Shown here piece after piece: positions 24,924 through 33,891 of a DNA stretch of 64,000 nucleotides (positions within the stretch are counted from its first letter, which is position 1; the number at the start of each line of letters is the position of its first letter). The DNA is from Oscillospiraceae bacterium (GTDB lineage: Bacteria; Bacillota; Clostridia; Oscillospirales; Oscillospiraceae), in NCBI GenBank assembly GCA_018053145.1, contig JAGPMA010000003.1:22857-86856 (forward strand). The letters run 5' to 3'. Below the pieces are notes generated by a model. It was not told the DNA's origin. It searched no databases and saw nothing but the letters and a program-made list of their open reading frames with translations. The position numbers and the translations under genes were made by a program.

Positions 24924-25823
24924 TTGAAACTCAAAAACAGCTTCCATACTTATGCAATTATTACAATTATTTTTTGGTCTTTAGCATTCGTTCTTACTCG
25001 ACTAGCACTTGACTATTTCAGTGCCTTTTCCCTCGGCTTTTTAAGATACGTTTTCGCTTCGTGCGCTCTGATTGTTATTGCAATTTTAACAAAAATGAAA
25101 ATGCCACAAAAAGCAGATTTAATATGGTTTGCACTGTCCGGTGCTCTTGGCTTCTTTCTTTATATGATAGCCTTTAACAAAGGCTGCGAAACTGTAACTT
25201 CCTCAACAGGCAGCGTTATTATCGCAACTGTTCCGGTAATAACGGCTTTGCTGGCGCGATTTGTGTATAAGGAAAAGCTTAAGCTGTTCCAATGGGTAGC
25301 GATTGCCATCGAATTTTCAGGTGTTGTGGTGCTTACACTTCTGAATGGAGAATTTTCGCTCAACAACGGACTTGCTTGGCTTTTTGCGGCCGTATTGCTT
25401 TTGAGCGGATATAATCTTCTTCAGCGCAAGCTTACAAAAACCTATTCCGGACTTCAGGCTTCGGCGTTTAGCATATTCTTTGGCACTATCATGCTTTCCG
25501 TATTTGCACCAACAGCTATTACGGAGCTTCCGAAAGCCCCTGCGATTGCTTTTTTTTATATTGCAATACTGGGAGTGTTTTCAAGTGCACTAGCTTATGC
25601 AGCGTGGGCGGAGGCTTTTAAAAAAGCAGATAAGGCATCATCCGTAAGCAACTATATGTTTGTTACACCATTTCTCGCAAGTTTGACGGGTTTTTTATTG
25701 GCAGGAGAGACAGTCGATAGCGCAACACTTATAGGCGGCGCGATAATCCTTTTTGGACTTTTTATCTTTAACTTCGGTGAAAGACTATTAAAAAGTAATT
25801 TGAAACACAGCACTAACAAGTGA
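24924..25823 (+). CDS. EamA/DMT family transporter
   Basis: This is an inner-membrane protein of about 299 residues with ten TM helices in two EamA repeats (about 8-140 and 150-285), the usual drug/metabolite transporter layout. Segments such as IIFWSLAFVLTRLAL, SLGFLRYVFASCAL and GSVIIATVPVITALLAR are typical. The substrate cannot be predicted. The start is uncertain. TTG 24924 (MKLKNSFHTYA) follows GGTG by 5 bases and suits the family. TTG 24912 or GTG 24915 would add a few residues. No clear promoter was seen. Confidence 0.85.
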   Translation: MKLKNSFHTYAIITIIFWSLAFVLTRLALDYFSAFSLGFLRYVFASCALIVIAILTKMKMPQKADLIWFALSGALGFFLYMIAFNKGCETVTSSTGSVIIATVPVITALLARFVYKEKLKLFQWVAIAIEFSGVVVLTLLNGEFSLNNGLAWLFAAVLLLSGYNLLQRKLTKTYSGLQASAFSIFFGTIMLSVFAPTAITELPKAPAIAFFYIAILGVFSSALAYAAWAEAFKKADKASSVSNYMFVTPFLASLTGFLLAGETVDSATLIGGAIILFGLFIFNFGERLLKSNLKHSTNK

Positions 25824-25850
25824 ATTAAACTAATAATTACATATATTGTA

Positions 25851-25905
25851 TTGACAAGCGACGTGCACCAGTGTATTAATATAATAACACACAGGTGCGC
25901 GTCGC
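25851..25905. repeat. Inverted repeat with promoter-like TTGACA
   Basis: An imperfect inverted repeat of about 17-19 bases (25858-25874 with 25887-25905) lies between convergent genes. TTGACA (25851-25856) and TATTAA (25874-25879) have 17-base spacing, with the left arm as spacer. A TATAAT (25880-25885) lies in the loop. It may be a terminator without T run, or an operator-controlled promoter for RNA antisense to catalase. Confidence 0.4.
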
Positions 25906-26001
25906 ATGCAATGCAGCCTTCTCTCGGATATCAAACAGCTTTCAATATTTGCAAAAGTTCGTCCGTTAGATCAACTCTAAGCGCCCTGTATTTTCACGTT
26001 A

Positions 26002-27705
26002 TCAGTTATTCTTTCGATATAGCTCCATATCGTTCTTAACTCCCGCTGCAAAGTCGGCATCGGCGTTTTCAAAATATTGCATGACTCTTTTTATTATATC
26101 GGGCTTGCAACGCCAAAGCTCAACCGCGATATTGTCACACAGACGAGCCTTTTCAAGCTTCGTAAGGGAACGGTAATGCTCGCCGGCCTGAGTGAAATCG
26201 TCTGTTTTGGAAATGACCTTTCGCTCGATGTTTCCGCTGACGTATTTCGGCTTGGGAACCGGAATTTCGGCGGGATGAGGATGGTTATTTGCCAAGCTGT
26301 TCGGTGAATAGTTGATAGGCGAGGGGTTGAAGGTATAGGTCATTGAACCGTCGCGCTGGTTATTGACCGGCGACGTTAGCGGCCTGTTCACGGGAAGCTG
26401 CATAAAGTTTGGACCGATACGATGCCGCTGCGTGTCGTTATAGGAGAAAGACCTGCCCTGAAGCATTTTGTCCGCAGAAAGCTCAATTCCCGGCACAATA
26501 TTTGCGGGGCAGAAAGCCGCCTGCTCGATTTCGGCAAAGAAGTTTTGCGGATTTCTGTTTAACGTCATAACGCCGACCTTAATTAGAGGAAAAACATCCT
26601 CAGGCCAAGTTTTGGTATCATCCAGTGGGTCAAAGGGCTGATTTTCGCCCTCCTCAGGCGTCATTAGCTGAACACAAAGCTCATATTTCGGGAAATCACC
26701 CTTCGCAATTGCATCATGGAGGCGATTTACCGCAATATCGGGGTCGCTTCCGGCAAAGTGCTCAGCCTCAATACGGCTTATTGTTTCTATTCCCTGCATG
26801 GTTTTCCAATGGAATTTGACAAAATGACGAACGCTGTCACGGTTTACCCAAATATAGGTGTTAACGCCGAAACCATCAACATTCCGATAATCACGAATTG
26901 TGCCTCTGTCGCTGTAAAGCCAGGTTATCATATGGGTTGCCTCGGGAGTGAGAGAGACAAAGTCCCAGAACCGCTGGGGGTCTCGAAGATTGTTGTCCGG
27001 CGAGGGTTTAAGCGAGTGTATTACGTCCGGAAACTTTATTGCGTCACGGATGAAGAACACAGGAAGGTTGTTTCCGACCAGGTCGTATATACCGTCATTT
27101 GTGTAAAACTTGGTAGCAAAGCCCCTCGGATCTCGCAATGTATCGGCCGAGCCTCGTCCGCCGATAACCGTTGAAAACCGAACCAACACGGGAGTCTGCT
27201 TTCCCTTCCTTTGCAAGAAATCAGCTGTTGTGTAAGCTTCCATGCTCTCATAGGTGATAAAGCTTCCGAAAGCTCCGGTGCCTTTTGCGTGAACTACACG
27301 CTCGGGAATACGCTCCCTGTCAAAATGTGAAAGCTTGTCGATGAAATGTAAATCCTCTAATAGTACAGGGCCGTCAGTTCCAACAGTAAGGGAACTTGTG
27401 TCGTTTGGTATCGGATGGCCGAAGCTGTCCGTCATAGCGCCTTTAGAAGAATCAATATCCTCCAAAATTTGTTTAGGCATTGGAGCTTCAATGATTGCAG
27501 CAGTTTCAACTATCGGTCGCCTTAAGTCCTGAGAGACTTCGCTTACTTCGGGAGAGGGCCTTAACGGCATAGGTGCCGGTTGGTGGGGACTGTTTTGAAT
27601 TTGTGGTAACTTCATTTTTGATGCTTGCTTTTGTTTTTGACCCTGCAAATATGCGTTTTGTAAGGGGGTCATTCGTGGATTTTTTCCGTTATTGTTTATA
27701 TACAT
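26002..27705 (-). CDS. Heme catalase with long N-terminal extension
   Basis: Catalase splits hydrogen peroxide into water and oxygen. The 567-residue protein has the distal His in RVVHAKGTGAFG (about 137), the Asn in YDLVGNNLPVFF, and the proximal Tyr in GRSFSYNDTQRHRIGPN, so it should bind heme and be active. Before the catalase core is an unusual stretch of about 90 residues, Gln-, Lys- and Pro-rich at first (GQKQKQASKMKLPQIQ), not part of the standard fold. The usual short clade 3 enzyme is about 480-500 residues. The start has CAGGAGTG at good spacing. It is a single gene. In an anaerobe it may protect cells or spores from oxygen; localisation by the extension is inference. Confidence 0.93.
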   Translation of the reverse strand: MYINNNGKNPRMTPLQNAYLQGQKQKQASKMKLPQIQNSPHQPAPMPLRPSPEVSEVSQDLRRPIVETAAIIEAPMPKQILEDIDSSKGAMTDSFGHPIPNDTSSLTVGTDGPVLLEDLHFIDKLSHFDRERIPERVVHAKGTGAFGSFITYESMEAYTTADFLQRKGKQTPVLVRFSTVIGGRGSADTLRDPRGFATKFYTNDGIYDLVGNNLPVFFIRDAIKFPDVIHSLKPSPDNNLRDPQRFWDFVSLTPEATHMITWLYSDRGTIRDYRNVDGFGVNTYIWVNRDSVRHFVKFHWKTMQGIETISRIEAEHFAGSDPDIAVNRLHDAIAKGDFPKYELCVQLMTPEEGENQPFDPLDDTKTWPEDVFPLIKVGVMTLNRNPQNFFAEIEQAAFCPANIVPGIELSADKMLQGRSFSYNDTQRHRIGPNFMQLPVNRPLTSPVNNQRDGSMTYTFNPSPINYSPNSLANNHPHPAEIPVPKPKYVSGNIERKVISKTDDFTQAGEHYRSLTKLEKARLCDNIAVELWRCKPDIIKRVMQYFENADADFAAGVKNDMELYRKNN

Positions 27706-27816
27706 ATAATCACTCCTGTTATCGGTTTATTCCACCGTTACAGATTATTCTTTTGTGACAAGGACTGTTAACACGGCTGAGAGTTTTGCGAGAAAATGCC
27801 ACGTTAAATCTTAAGA

Positions 27817-27845
27817 TTGAATATTAATACCTTTTGAGGTATACT
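27817..27845 (+). promoter_or_regulatory. Promoter of the membrane protein at 27905
   Basis: TTGAAT (27817-27822), 17 bases and TATACT (27840-27845) lie 60 bases before the start. Confidence 0.65.
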
Positions 27846-27904
27846 ACATATATAAATAACTACCAATAATTCTCAAGCAATGATAAAACTACTGGAGGTC
27901 ACGT

Positions 27905-29545
27905 ATGGAAAAATCCACAACTCAAGGCAAGGGGAAAAGAACAGTAAAAAATCTTCTCATAACATTGGTGTTCGGACTGGTATATTTTTATGCCAAGCTG
28001 CCGGCTATCAATTTGCATGACTCGGCTTTTTACACCTTCGTTTTGCTTTTGGCGGCGGTATACTGTTTTCTTTCAATTCTTACGCAGGGCTTATTCAAAG
28101 CCGAAAGCGGTCGTGAACTTTGGCAGAGCGTTAAAACCCACTGCACGATTCCGGTGTTTCTTTGTATCATTCTAGCCGTGATTTTTATAATCGGAAGTCT
28201 GATTTCTTCGCCGATTATTCGCGCAGGGGCTTATCGAAGTCTTATCACTGTGGAAACGGGAGACTTCGCCGCTGAGGTGGACCAGATTTCCTTTAATCAA
28301 ATACCAATGCTTGATGAAGCAAGCGCTATGAAGCTTGGCGACAAGAAGATGGGCGAGCTTGCGGACATTGTTTCCCAATTTCAGGTGGCAGACGACTATA
28401 CCCAAATCAACTACAATGGTAGGCCTGTCAGAGTGACACCGCTTTATTACAGTGATATGTTTAAATGGCTGACCAATCGCGGTGATGGCCTGCCGGCTTA
28501 CATCATTATTGATATGGTAACGCAGGATACAGAGGTTGTAAGACTTGAAGAAGGAATGAAATACACAACGACCGAGTATTTGTTCCGCAACGTTGAACGC
28601 CATCTACGCATTAATTATCCGACTTATATGTTTAATACAGCCAATTTTGAAATCGATGATGAGGGCGTGCCATATTGGGTTTGCCCAAGAATCGTGAAAA
28701 AAGTCGGACTGTTTGGCGGCACGGATATAAACGGAGCAGTCCTCATGAACGCGATTACAGGCGAATGCACGTACTACATCGCTGAGGAAGTTCCCGATTG
28801 GGTGGATAGAGTATACTCTGCCAGTCTGATAATGAACCAATATGACTACTATGGAATGTACCAGAACGGCTGGCTAAACTCTTTCATAGGACAACGTGGA
28901 GTAACAATAACATCGGACGGCTATAACTACATCGCAAAGGACGGCTGTGTATATTTATATACCGGTATCACAAGCGTTGTTTCCGACAACTCAAACATCG
29001 GCTTTATTTTAACTAACCAGAGAACGAAGGAAACGAAGTATTATCCCTGTGCGGGAGCTCAGGAAAAAGCGGCAATGTCCAGCGCGGAGGGCATCGTTCA
29101 ATACATGGACTATGTCGCAACCTTCCCGCTGCTTCTCAACATTTCAAACCAGCCGACCTATTTTATGGCTTTGAAGGATTCGGGCGGACTTGTAAAAATG
29201 TACGCTATGGTCAATGTTCAGCAGTACCAATTGGTCGCCTCCGGCACAACTGTGGCGGAATGTGAGCGGAATTATGTAAACCTTATGGCGGGCAGTAATC
29301 TTGCCGACACAGGCGAGTTGGAGGGAGCGACTGTTAAGGGAACAATCGAAGACATCCGAACCGCGGTTATCGATGGAAATACAAGTGTGTTCATTAAGCT
29401 GGAGGGCGACGATTATTACTATATAATATCAGTCTCGGATGCAAAGCTTGCGGCTGTGTTGTCCGTGGGCGACAGGGTTGAAGTTACACCTTCCTCGGAC
29501 GACGGAGAACTTCGAAGCGCCTATAACGTTGTTCGTTTGAGCTGA
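27905..29545 (+). CDS. Unrecognised membrane-anchored protein, three TM segments and large exterior domain
   Basis: I do not recognise this 546-residue protein. It begins with a Lys-rich cytoplasmic end, then three TM helices (about 15-33, 41-62 and 82-101). A region of about 440 residues, probably outside the membrane, follows. Part of this (about 265-305, with NAITGECTYYIAEEVPDWVD) resembles PepSY-like repeats. The C-terminal 75 residues look like a small beta-barrel (KGTIEDIRTAVIDGNTSVF, IISVSDAKL, SVGDRVEVTP), perhaps OB-like. The ATG follows TGGAGGT. A metallophosphatase gene follows after 51 bases and may be co-transcribed. Confidence 0.8.
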   Translation: MEKSTTQGKGKRTVKNLLITLVFGLVYFYAKLPAINLHDSAFYTFVLLLAAVYCFLSILTQGLFKAESGRELWQSVKTHCTIPVFLCIILAVIFIIGSLISSPIIRAGAYRSLITVETGDFAAEVDQISFNQIPMLDEASAMKLGDKKMGELADIVSQFQVADDYTQINYNGRPVRVTPLYYSDMFKWLTNRGDGLPAYIIIDMVTQDTEVVRLEEGMKYTTTEYLFRNVERHLRINYPTYMFNTANFEIDDEGVPYWVCPRIVKKVGLFGGTDINGAVLMNAITGECTYYIAEEVPDWVDRVYSASLIMNQYDYYGMYQNGWLNSFIGQRGVTITSDGYNYIAKDGCVYLYTGITSVVSDNSNIGFILTNQRTKETKYYPCAGAQEKAAMSSAEGIVQYMDYVATFPLLLNISNQPTYFMALKDSGGLVKMYAMVNVQQYQLVASGTTVAECERNYVNLMAGSNLADTGELEGATVKGTIEDIRTAVIDGNTSVFIKLEGDDYYYIISVSDAKLAAVLSVGDRVEVTPSSDDGELRSAYNVVRLS

Positions 29546-29596
29546 GCAGGGGAGAGCTAATCCCCGTTGGGAAGAAACATTATCGGGAGAAACTAA

Positions 29597-30289
29597 ATGG
29601 CTCTTTATGCAATCGGGGATTTGCACCTATCAATAAGCACAAATAAGCCCATGGATATCTTTGGCTCAAGGTGGGAAAACCACACCGAAAAGCTTTGCAG
29701 CGCCTTTTCTTCGCTGACGGAGGACGACCTTACTGTTATCTGCGGTGATTTGAGCTGGGGGATGGATTTGAATGAGGCGAGGGAGGACTTTCTCTTTATC
29801 GACCGCTTGCCCGGCAGGAAAATTATTCTTAAGGGCAACCATGATTACTGGTGGTCTACAGCTTCAAAGGCAAAGAGCTTTTTTGGGCAGAATGGCATTA
29901 CCACAATTGATATTCTCAATAACAACTGTTATTTCTACGGGGAAGGCAACGCAATCTGCGGAACACGCGGATGGTTTTACGAAGAGGAAACCGGTTCCGC
30001 GCACGACAAAAAGATAATGAATCGAGAACTGTTAAGACTTGAAACCTCGCTTAAAGCGGCGGTTGATAGAAAAAAGTATGTGTTTTTACATTATCCACCA
30101 AAATACGGCGGATATGTTTGCACAGAGATACTTGACCTGTTTGACAAATATGGGGCAGTCATGTGCTGCGCGGGACATATTCACGGAAAGAGCTTGCAAA
30201 ATATTTTTGAGGGGAAGTACCGTGGAGTTGAATACCGAATGGTGTCCGCAGACCATCTGAACTTCAGTCCTATCAAGATTTTGGACTAA
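29597..30289 (+). CDS. Calcineurin-like metallophosphoesterase
   Basis: This 230-residue enzyme has all the motifs of the calcineurin-like phosphoesterase fold: GDLHL (about 7), GDLSWGMD (about 51), KGNHDYWW (about 78), FLHYPP (about 158) and GHIHGKS (about 187). These bind two metal ions. The substrate is unknown; family members act on phosphomonoesters, nucleotides or pyrophosphate bonds. The ATG has GGGAGA before it. It follows the membrane protein gene closely and is followed by a separate promoter for tig. Confidence 0.9.
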   Translation: MALYAIGDLHLSISTNKPMDIFGSRWENHTEKLCSAFSSLTEDDLTVICGDLSWGMDLNEAREDFLFIDRLPGRKIILKGNHDYWWSTASKAKSFFGQNGITTIDILNNNCYFYGEGNAICGTRGWFYEEETGSAHDKKIMNRELLRLETSLKAAVDRKKYVFLHYPPKYGGYVCTEILDLFDKYGAVMCCAGHIHGKSLQNIFEGKYRGVEYRMVSADHLNFSPIKILD

Positions 30290-30310
30290 GCAATTGTTCA
30301 CAGAAAGTAT

Positions 30311-30339
30311 TTGCATTTACTAGGCATATCTGTTACAAT
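30311..30339 (+). promoter_or_regulatory. Promoter of tig
   Basis: TTGCAT (30311-30316), a 17-base spacer and TACAAT (30334-30339) lie 71 bases before the trigger factor start. Confidence 0.7.
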
Positions 30340-30410
30340 ACTGCGTATGGAATTTGACAATATCGGGATTTTATGCGATTCCGATGTAATTTGTAGGAGG
30401 AAAAAACTTA

Positions 30411-31787
30411 ATGATCGTCAAAAACGTAGAGAAAAAAGAAACCAATCTTGTTGCACTTCAGGTGGAAATTGACAAGGATGAATTTGAAAAGGCTGTTAGT
30501 AGCGCTTATCATAAAAATAAAAGCAAGGTTTCTGTGCCCGGCTTCCGCAAGGGCAAAGCACCCAGAATGGTTATTGAAGGAATGTACGGCACAAACGTTT
30601 TTTACGAAGACGCCATTGAGGAAATTTCTCAAGAGGCATTTGAGCTTGCCGTTAAAGAAAACGCGCTTCAGGTTGTTGGCCGTCCTAACATTACCGCTGC
30701 TGATGTCAGTGACGACAAGGCTTTGTCGTTGACCTTTGAAACAGCGGTTTATCCCGAAGTCACTCTCGGCCTGTATAAGGGCATTGAAGCTCCCAAGCAG
30801 GAAATCAACATTACAGATGTCGATGTCGATGCTTATATAGACGAAATTCGTAAGCGCAATGCTCGTCAGATAACTGTTGAGCGTGCAGCAAAGCTTGGCG
30901 ACACCGTTGTTATGGACTACGACGGCTATCTCGACGGTACTCGTTTTGACGGCGGAAAGGCCGAAGAAGCAAGCCTTGAACTCGGCTCGGGACAGTTCGT
31001 TCCAGGCTTCGAGGATCAGATTGTAGGCATGAAGGCCGGCGATGCAAAGGATATTGACATCACTTTCCCCGAAGACTATCACGAAGGTCTGGCAGGAAAA
31101 GCAGTTGTTTTCAAGGTTAAGGTTCATGAAGTCACAGAGCTTGAGCTTCCAGCTGTCGACGATGAGTTTACAAAAGACGTTTCCGAGTTTGACAAGCTCG
31201 AGGACTACAGAATTGCAATTCACGAGCAGCTTTTGCAGGCTCGTGCAAAGGTGGTTGACGAGGACTTTGGCTACGAAGTAATGCTGAAGGCAGTTGCAAA
31301 CATGACCTGTGACGTTCCCAAGGCGATGATAGATGAGCGCATGGGTGACATGATTAACGAATACGACCGTAACCTTATGACCCGTGGAATGCATCTTGAA
31401 GAGTATATGCGCATGACCGGCATGGACCCCGTTACCTTCAACAATATGCTTAAGCCTCAGGCTGAGGCACAGGTCAGAACAGACATTCTACTTTCCGCAA
31501 TTGTTAAGGCAGAGGACATTCAGGTTACCGAAGAAGAACTTGATAAAGCTATTGCCGACATTGCAGGAGCATACAACATGACCGTTGACCAAATTAAATC
31601 AATGGTTCCTGCTGATGCTATGGCAGAAGACATGAAGAAGAAGAAAGCAAACGATATCATTATGCAGAGCGCAGTCGGCGTTGCTCCCGTTGCAGAAGCA
31701 AAGGAAGAGAAACCGGCAGCTAAGAAAACCGCTGCAAAGAAAACTACAAAAAAAGCAGAAGCCCAGACCGAAGCCGTTGCTGAGTGA
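30411..31787 (+). CDS. tig: Trigger factor
   Basis: Trigger factor is the ribosome-bound chaperone and prolyl isomerase. The 458-residue protein has the N-terminal ribosome-binding domain with the signature VPGFRKGKAPRMVIE (about 40-54), an FKBP-type domain (about 150-245, with GDTVVMDYDGYLDG and LGSGQFVPGFEDQIVGMK) and the helical C-terminal chaperone arms. It ends in a Lys/Ala-rich tail (about 430-458, EEKPAAKKTAAKKTTKKAE), which most trigger factors lack. The ATG follows AGGAGG. tig-clpP-clpX is a common gene order in Firmicutes. Confidence 0.97.
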   Translation: MIVKNVEKKETNLVALQVEIDKDEFEKAVSSAYHKNKSKVSVPGFRKGKAPRMVIEGMYGTNVFYEDAIEEISQEAFELAVKENALQVVGRPNITAADVSDDKALSLTFETAVYPEVTLGLYKGIEAPKQEINITDVDVDAYIDEIRKRNARQITVERAAKLGDTVVMDYDGYLDGTRFDGGKAEEASLELGSGQFVPGFEDQIVGMKAGDAKDIDITFPEDYHEGLAGKAVVFKVKVHEVTELELPAVDDEFTKDVSEFDKLEDYRIAIHEQLLQARAKVVDEDFGYEVMLKAVANMTCDVPKAMIDERMGDMINEYDRNLMTRGMHLEEYMRMTGMDPVTFNNMLKPQAEAQVRTDILLSAIVKAEDIQVTEEELDKAIADIAGAYNMTVDQIKSMVPADAMAEDMKKKKANDIIMQSAVGVAPVAEAKEEKPAAKKTAAKKTTKKAEAQTEAVAE

Positions 31788-31911
31788 TTTTAGGTTTACA
31801 CTAAATTCGGCAGGGTCAGACAGGTGAGTAACAGGACCGATTTACGGGAATATTTACCTGAGATTATGGGTATCTTCTTTTAGATAATAAAACTGTTAAA
31901 GGAGATTTATC

Positions 31912-32493
31912 ATGAGTTTAGTACCTTATGTTGTTGAGCAAACCTCTCGCGGAGAACGTTCATATGATATTTTTTCAAGACTTCTCAACGACCGTATCGT
32001 CATGCTCTCCGAAGAAGTTAATGACACAACCGCAAGTCTTATCGTTGCCCAGCTTCTGTTTCTTGAGGCTCAGGACCCCGACAAGGACATCCAGTTCTAC
32101 ATTAATAGCCCCGGCGGAAGCATTACTTCCGGAATGGCTATTTACGACACAATGCAATATATAAAGCCCGACGTCTCCACAATTTGCATTGGCATGGCGG
32201 CATCCATGGGCGCGTTCCTTCTTGCAAGCGGAGCAAAGGGTAAGAGATTTGCATTGCCGAATTCCGAGATTATGATTCACCAGCCTTCTGCCGGCACTCA
32301 GGGGCAGATTACAGACATGGCTATCCACCTTAAGCGCTTGGAAACAATTAAAAAGCGTATGAATCAAATTTTGGCGGAGAAAACCGGAAAACCTATCGAG
32401 ATAGTCACTGCCGACACCGAGCGAGACAATTTCATGTCTGCTGAAGAAGCTGTTGAATACGGAATTATCGACAAGATTCTTTACAAGCGCTAA
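31912..32493 (+). CDS. clpP: ATP-dependent Clp protease proteolytic subunit
   Basis: ClpP is the barrel-shaped serine peptidase that degrades proteins fed by ClpX or ClpC. The 193-residue protein has the catalytic triad Ser98 (GMAASMGA), His123 (MIHQPS) and Asp172 (DTERDNF), and the PVV-like N-terminus begins [11 protein letters not shown]. Length is typical. A clear AAGGAG precedes the ATG. The 124-base gap before it (31788-31911) has no obvious terminator, so it may be read from the tig promoter. Confidence 0.98.
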   Translation: MSLVPYVVEQTSRGERSYDIFSRLLNDRIVMLSEEVNDTTASLIVAQLLFLEAQDPDKDIQFYINSPGGSITSGMAIYDTMQYIKPDVSTICIGMAASMGAFLLASGAKGKRFALPNSEIMIHQPSAGTQGQITDMAIHLKRLETIKKRMNQILAEKTGKPIEIVTADTERDNFMSAEEAVEYGIIDKILYKR

Positions 32494-32527
32494 TGTTGCT
32501 TGAGCAAATTATATAAATGGGGTAGTT

Positions 32528-33811
32528 ATGTCAAAATTTGATGAAAGCAAGAATATTCGTTGCAGCTTTTGCGGTAAGCCCCAATCATTGGTTGAACGTA
32601 TGATTGCCGGTAACGGCTCATATATTTGTGATGAGTGTGTTCGCCTGTGCATGAGCATAGTTGATGAGGGCTTTGATTCGAAAAATAACGCTATTTCACC
32701 CAATAAAACTGTTGTTAGCAACAGTTTTGGGTTTAAAAGCGGCAATCTTCCTCGGCCGGTTGACATTAAAAAGGTATTGGATGATTATATCATCGGACAG
32801 GATAAGGCAAAGGTTGCACTGGCTGTTGCTGTTTACAACCATTATAAGAGAGTGCTTTACGGAGATAACGGCGATGTCGATCTCCAGAAGAGCAACATAC
32901 TCTTGATAGGCCCGACAGGAAGCGGCAAAACGCTTTTTGCGCAAACGATGGCTAGAGTTCTTGACGTTCCATTTGCTATTGCGGACGCAACTACGCTTAC
33001 CGAGGCCGGTTATGTCGGAGAAGATGTTGAAAACATTTTACTTAGACTCCTCCAAGCCGCAGATTTTGACGTTGAAAAGGCCGAACACGGAATTATTTAT
33101 ATCGATGAGATGGACAAAATTTCGCGTAAAAGTGAAAATACGTCCATTACACGCGATGTTTCCGGCGAGGGCGTCCAGCAGGCTCTGCTCAAAATTCTAG
33201 AGGGCACAGTTGCAAATGTTCCTCCGCAAGGCGGAAGAAAACATCCGCATCAGGAGTTTATCAAGGTTGACACGTCAAAGATTCTGTTTATATGCGGCGG
33301 CGCATTTGACGGCATTGAAAAGATTATCGAAAATCGACTTGATAGAAAAAGCATTGGCTTTGGTGCGGAAATCAAGAGCAAAACTGAGCGCGATACAGGT
33401 GCAATAATGCAGGAAATCCAGTCACACGACCTGTTAAAATTCGGAATTATCCCGGAGCTTATAGGGCGTCTTCCGGTTATTGTGCCGCTCAATTCACTTA
33501 AGCGCGAAGACCTTATCAGAATTCTCAAGGAACCAAAAAACGCCTTAACACGTCAGTATAAAGCTTTGCTGAATTTTGATGATGTTGAGCTTGTGTTTGA
33601 GGAAGACGCTCTTGAGTCCATTGCTGACAAGGCAATTAAGATGGAAATCGGAGCGCGCGGACTTCGTAGTGTGATGGAAAACATCATGACTGATATTATG
33701 TTTGAAGTTCCGTCCGACCCGACCATCAGCCAGGTTATTGTTACAGGAGACTGCGTTAAAAACGGTATTTCACCGATGGTAATTCGTAAGAAAGCATCGT
33801 CGCAAAGCTGA
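32528..33811 (+). CDS. clpX: ATP-dependent Clp protease ATP-binding subunit ClpX
   Basis: ClpX unfolds substrates and feeds them to ClpP. The 427-residue protein has the N-terminal C4 zinc domain (Cys12, 15, 34, 37), Walker A GPTGSGKT, Walker [11 protein letters not shown], the pore loop GYVGEDVE, the ClpP-binding IGFGAE loop, and sensor motifs up to [10 protein letters not shown]. The spacing of 34 bases from clpP implies one operon. The ribosome binding site GGGGTAG is modest. A hairpin terminator follows the stop. Confidence 0.98.
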   Translation: MSKFDESKNIRCSFCGKPQSLVERMIAGNGSYICDECVRLCMSIVDEGFDSKNNAISPNKTVVSNSFGFKSGNLPRPVDIKKVLDDYIIGQDKAKVALAVAVYNHYKRVLYGDNGDVDLQKSNILLIGPTGSGKTLFAQTMARVLDVPFAIADATTLTEAGYVGEDVENILLRLLQAADFDVEKAEHGIIYIDEMDKISRKSENTSITRDVSGEGVQQALLKILEGTVANVPPQGGRKHPHQEFIKVDTSKILFICGGAFDGIEKIIENRLDRKSIGFGAEIKSKTERDTGAIMQEIQSHDLLKFGIIPELIGRLPVIVPLNSLKREDLIRILKEPKNALTRQYKALLNFDDVELVFEEDALESIADKAIKMEIGARGLRSVMENIMTDIMFEVPSDPTISQVIVTGDCVKNGISPMVIRKKASSQS

Positions 33812-33841
33812 ATGGTTTAGTCAACTGTTCCTTATGAATAT

Positions 33842-33872
33842 GAAAAAGCCGCAGCTTTGCGGCTTTTTCGGT
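33842..33872 (+). terminator. Terminator between clpX and lon
   Basis: A 12-bp perfect stem (33842-33853 with 33858-33869) and GCTT loop end in a T tract inside the 3' arm. It lies only 23 bases before lon, leaving no room for a separate promoter after it. Confidence 0.8.
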
Positions 33873-33891
33873 ATCTTCGAAAGGAGAAAAA

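Noticed and set aside
25851-26039. Plus-strand 62-residue ORF
   Set aside because: It overlaps the inverted repeat and the end of catalase, with no ribosome binding site or recognisable sequence.
30408-31394. 328-residue open frame on the minus strand
   Set aside because: It is a shadow of trigger factor in the opposite strand. The tig frame has clear domains, ribosome binding site and promoter.
31800-31850. CtsR-like operator before clpP (GGGTCAGACAGGTGAG)
   Set aside because: The two half-sites are poor and the spacing differs from the CtsR heptad repeat. No ctsR gene is in the window.
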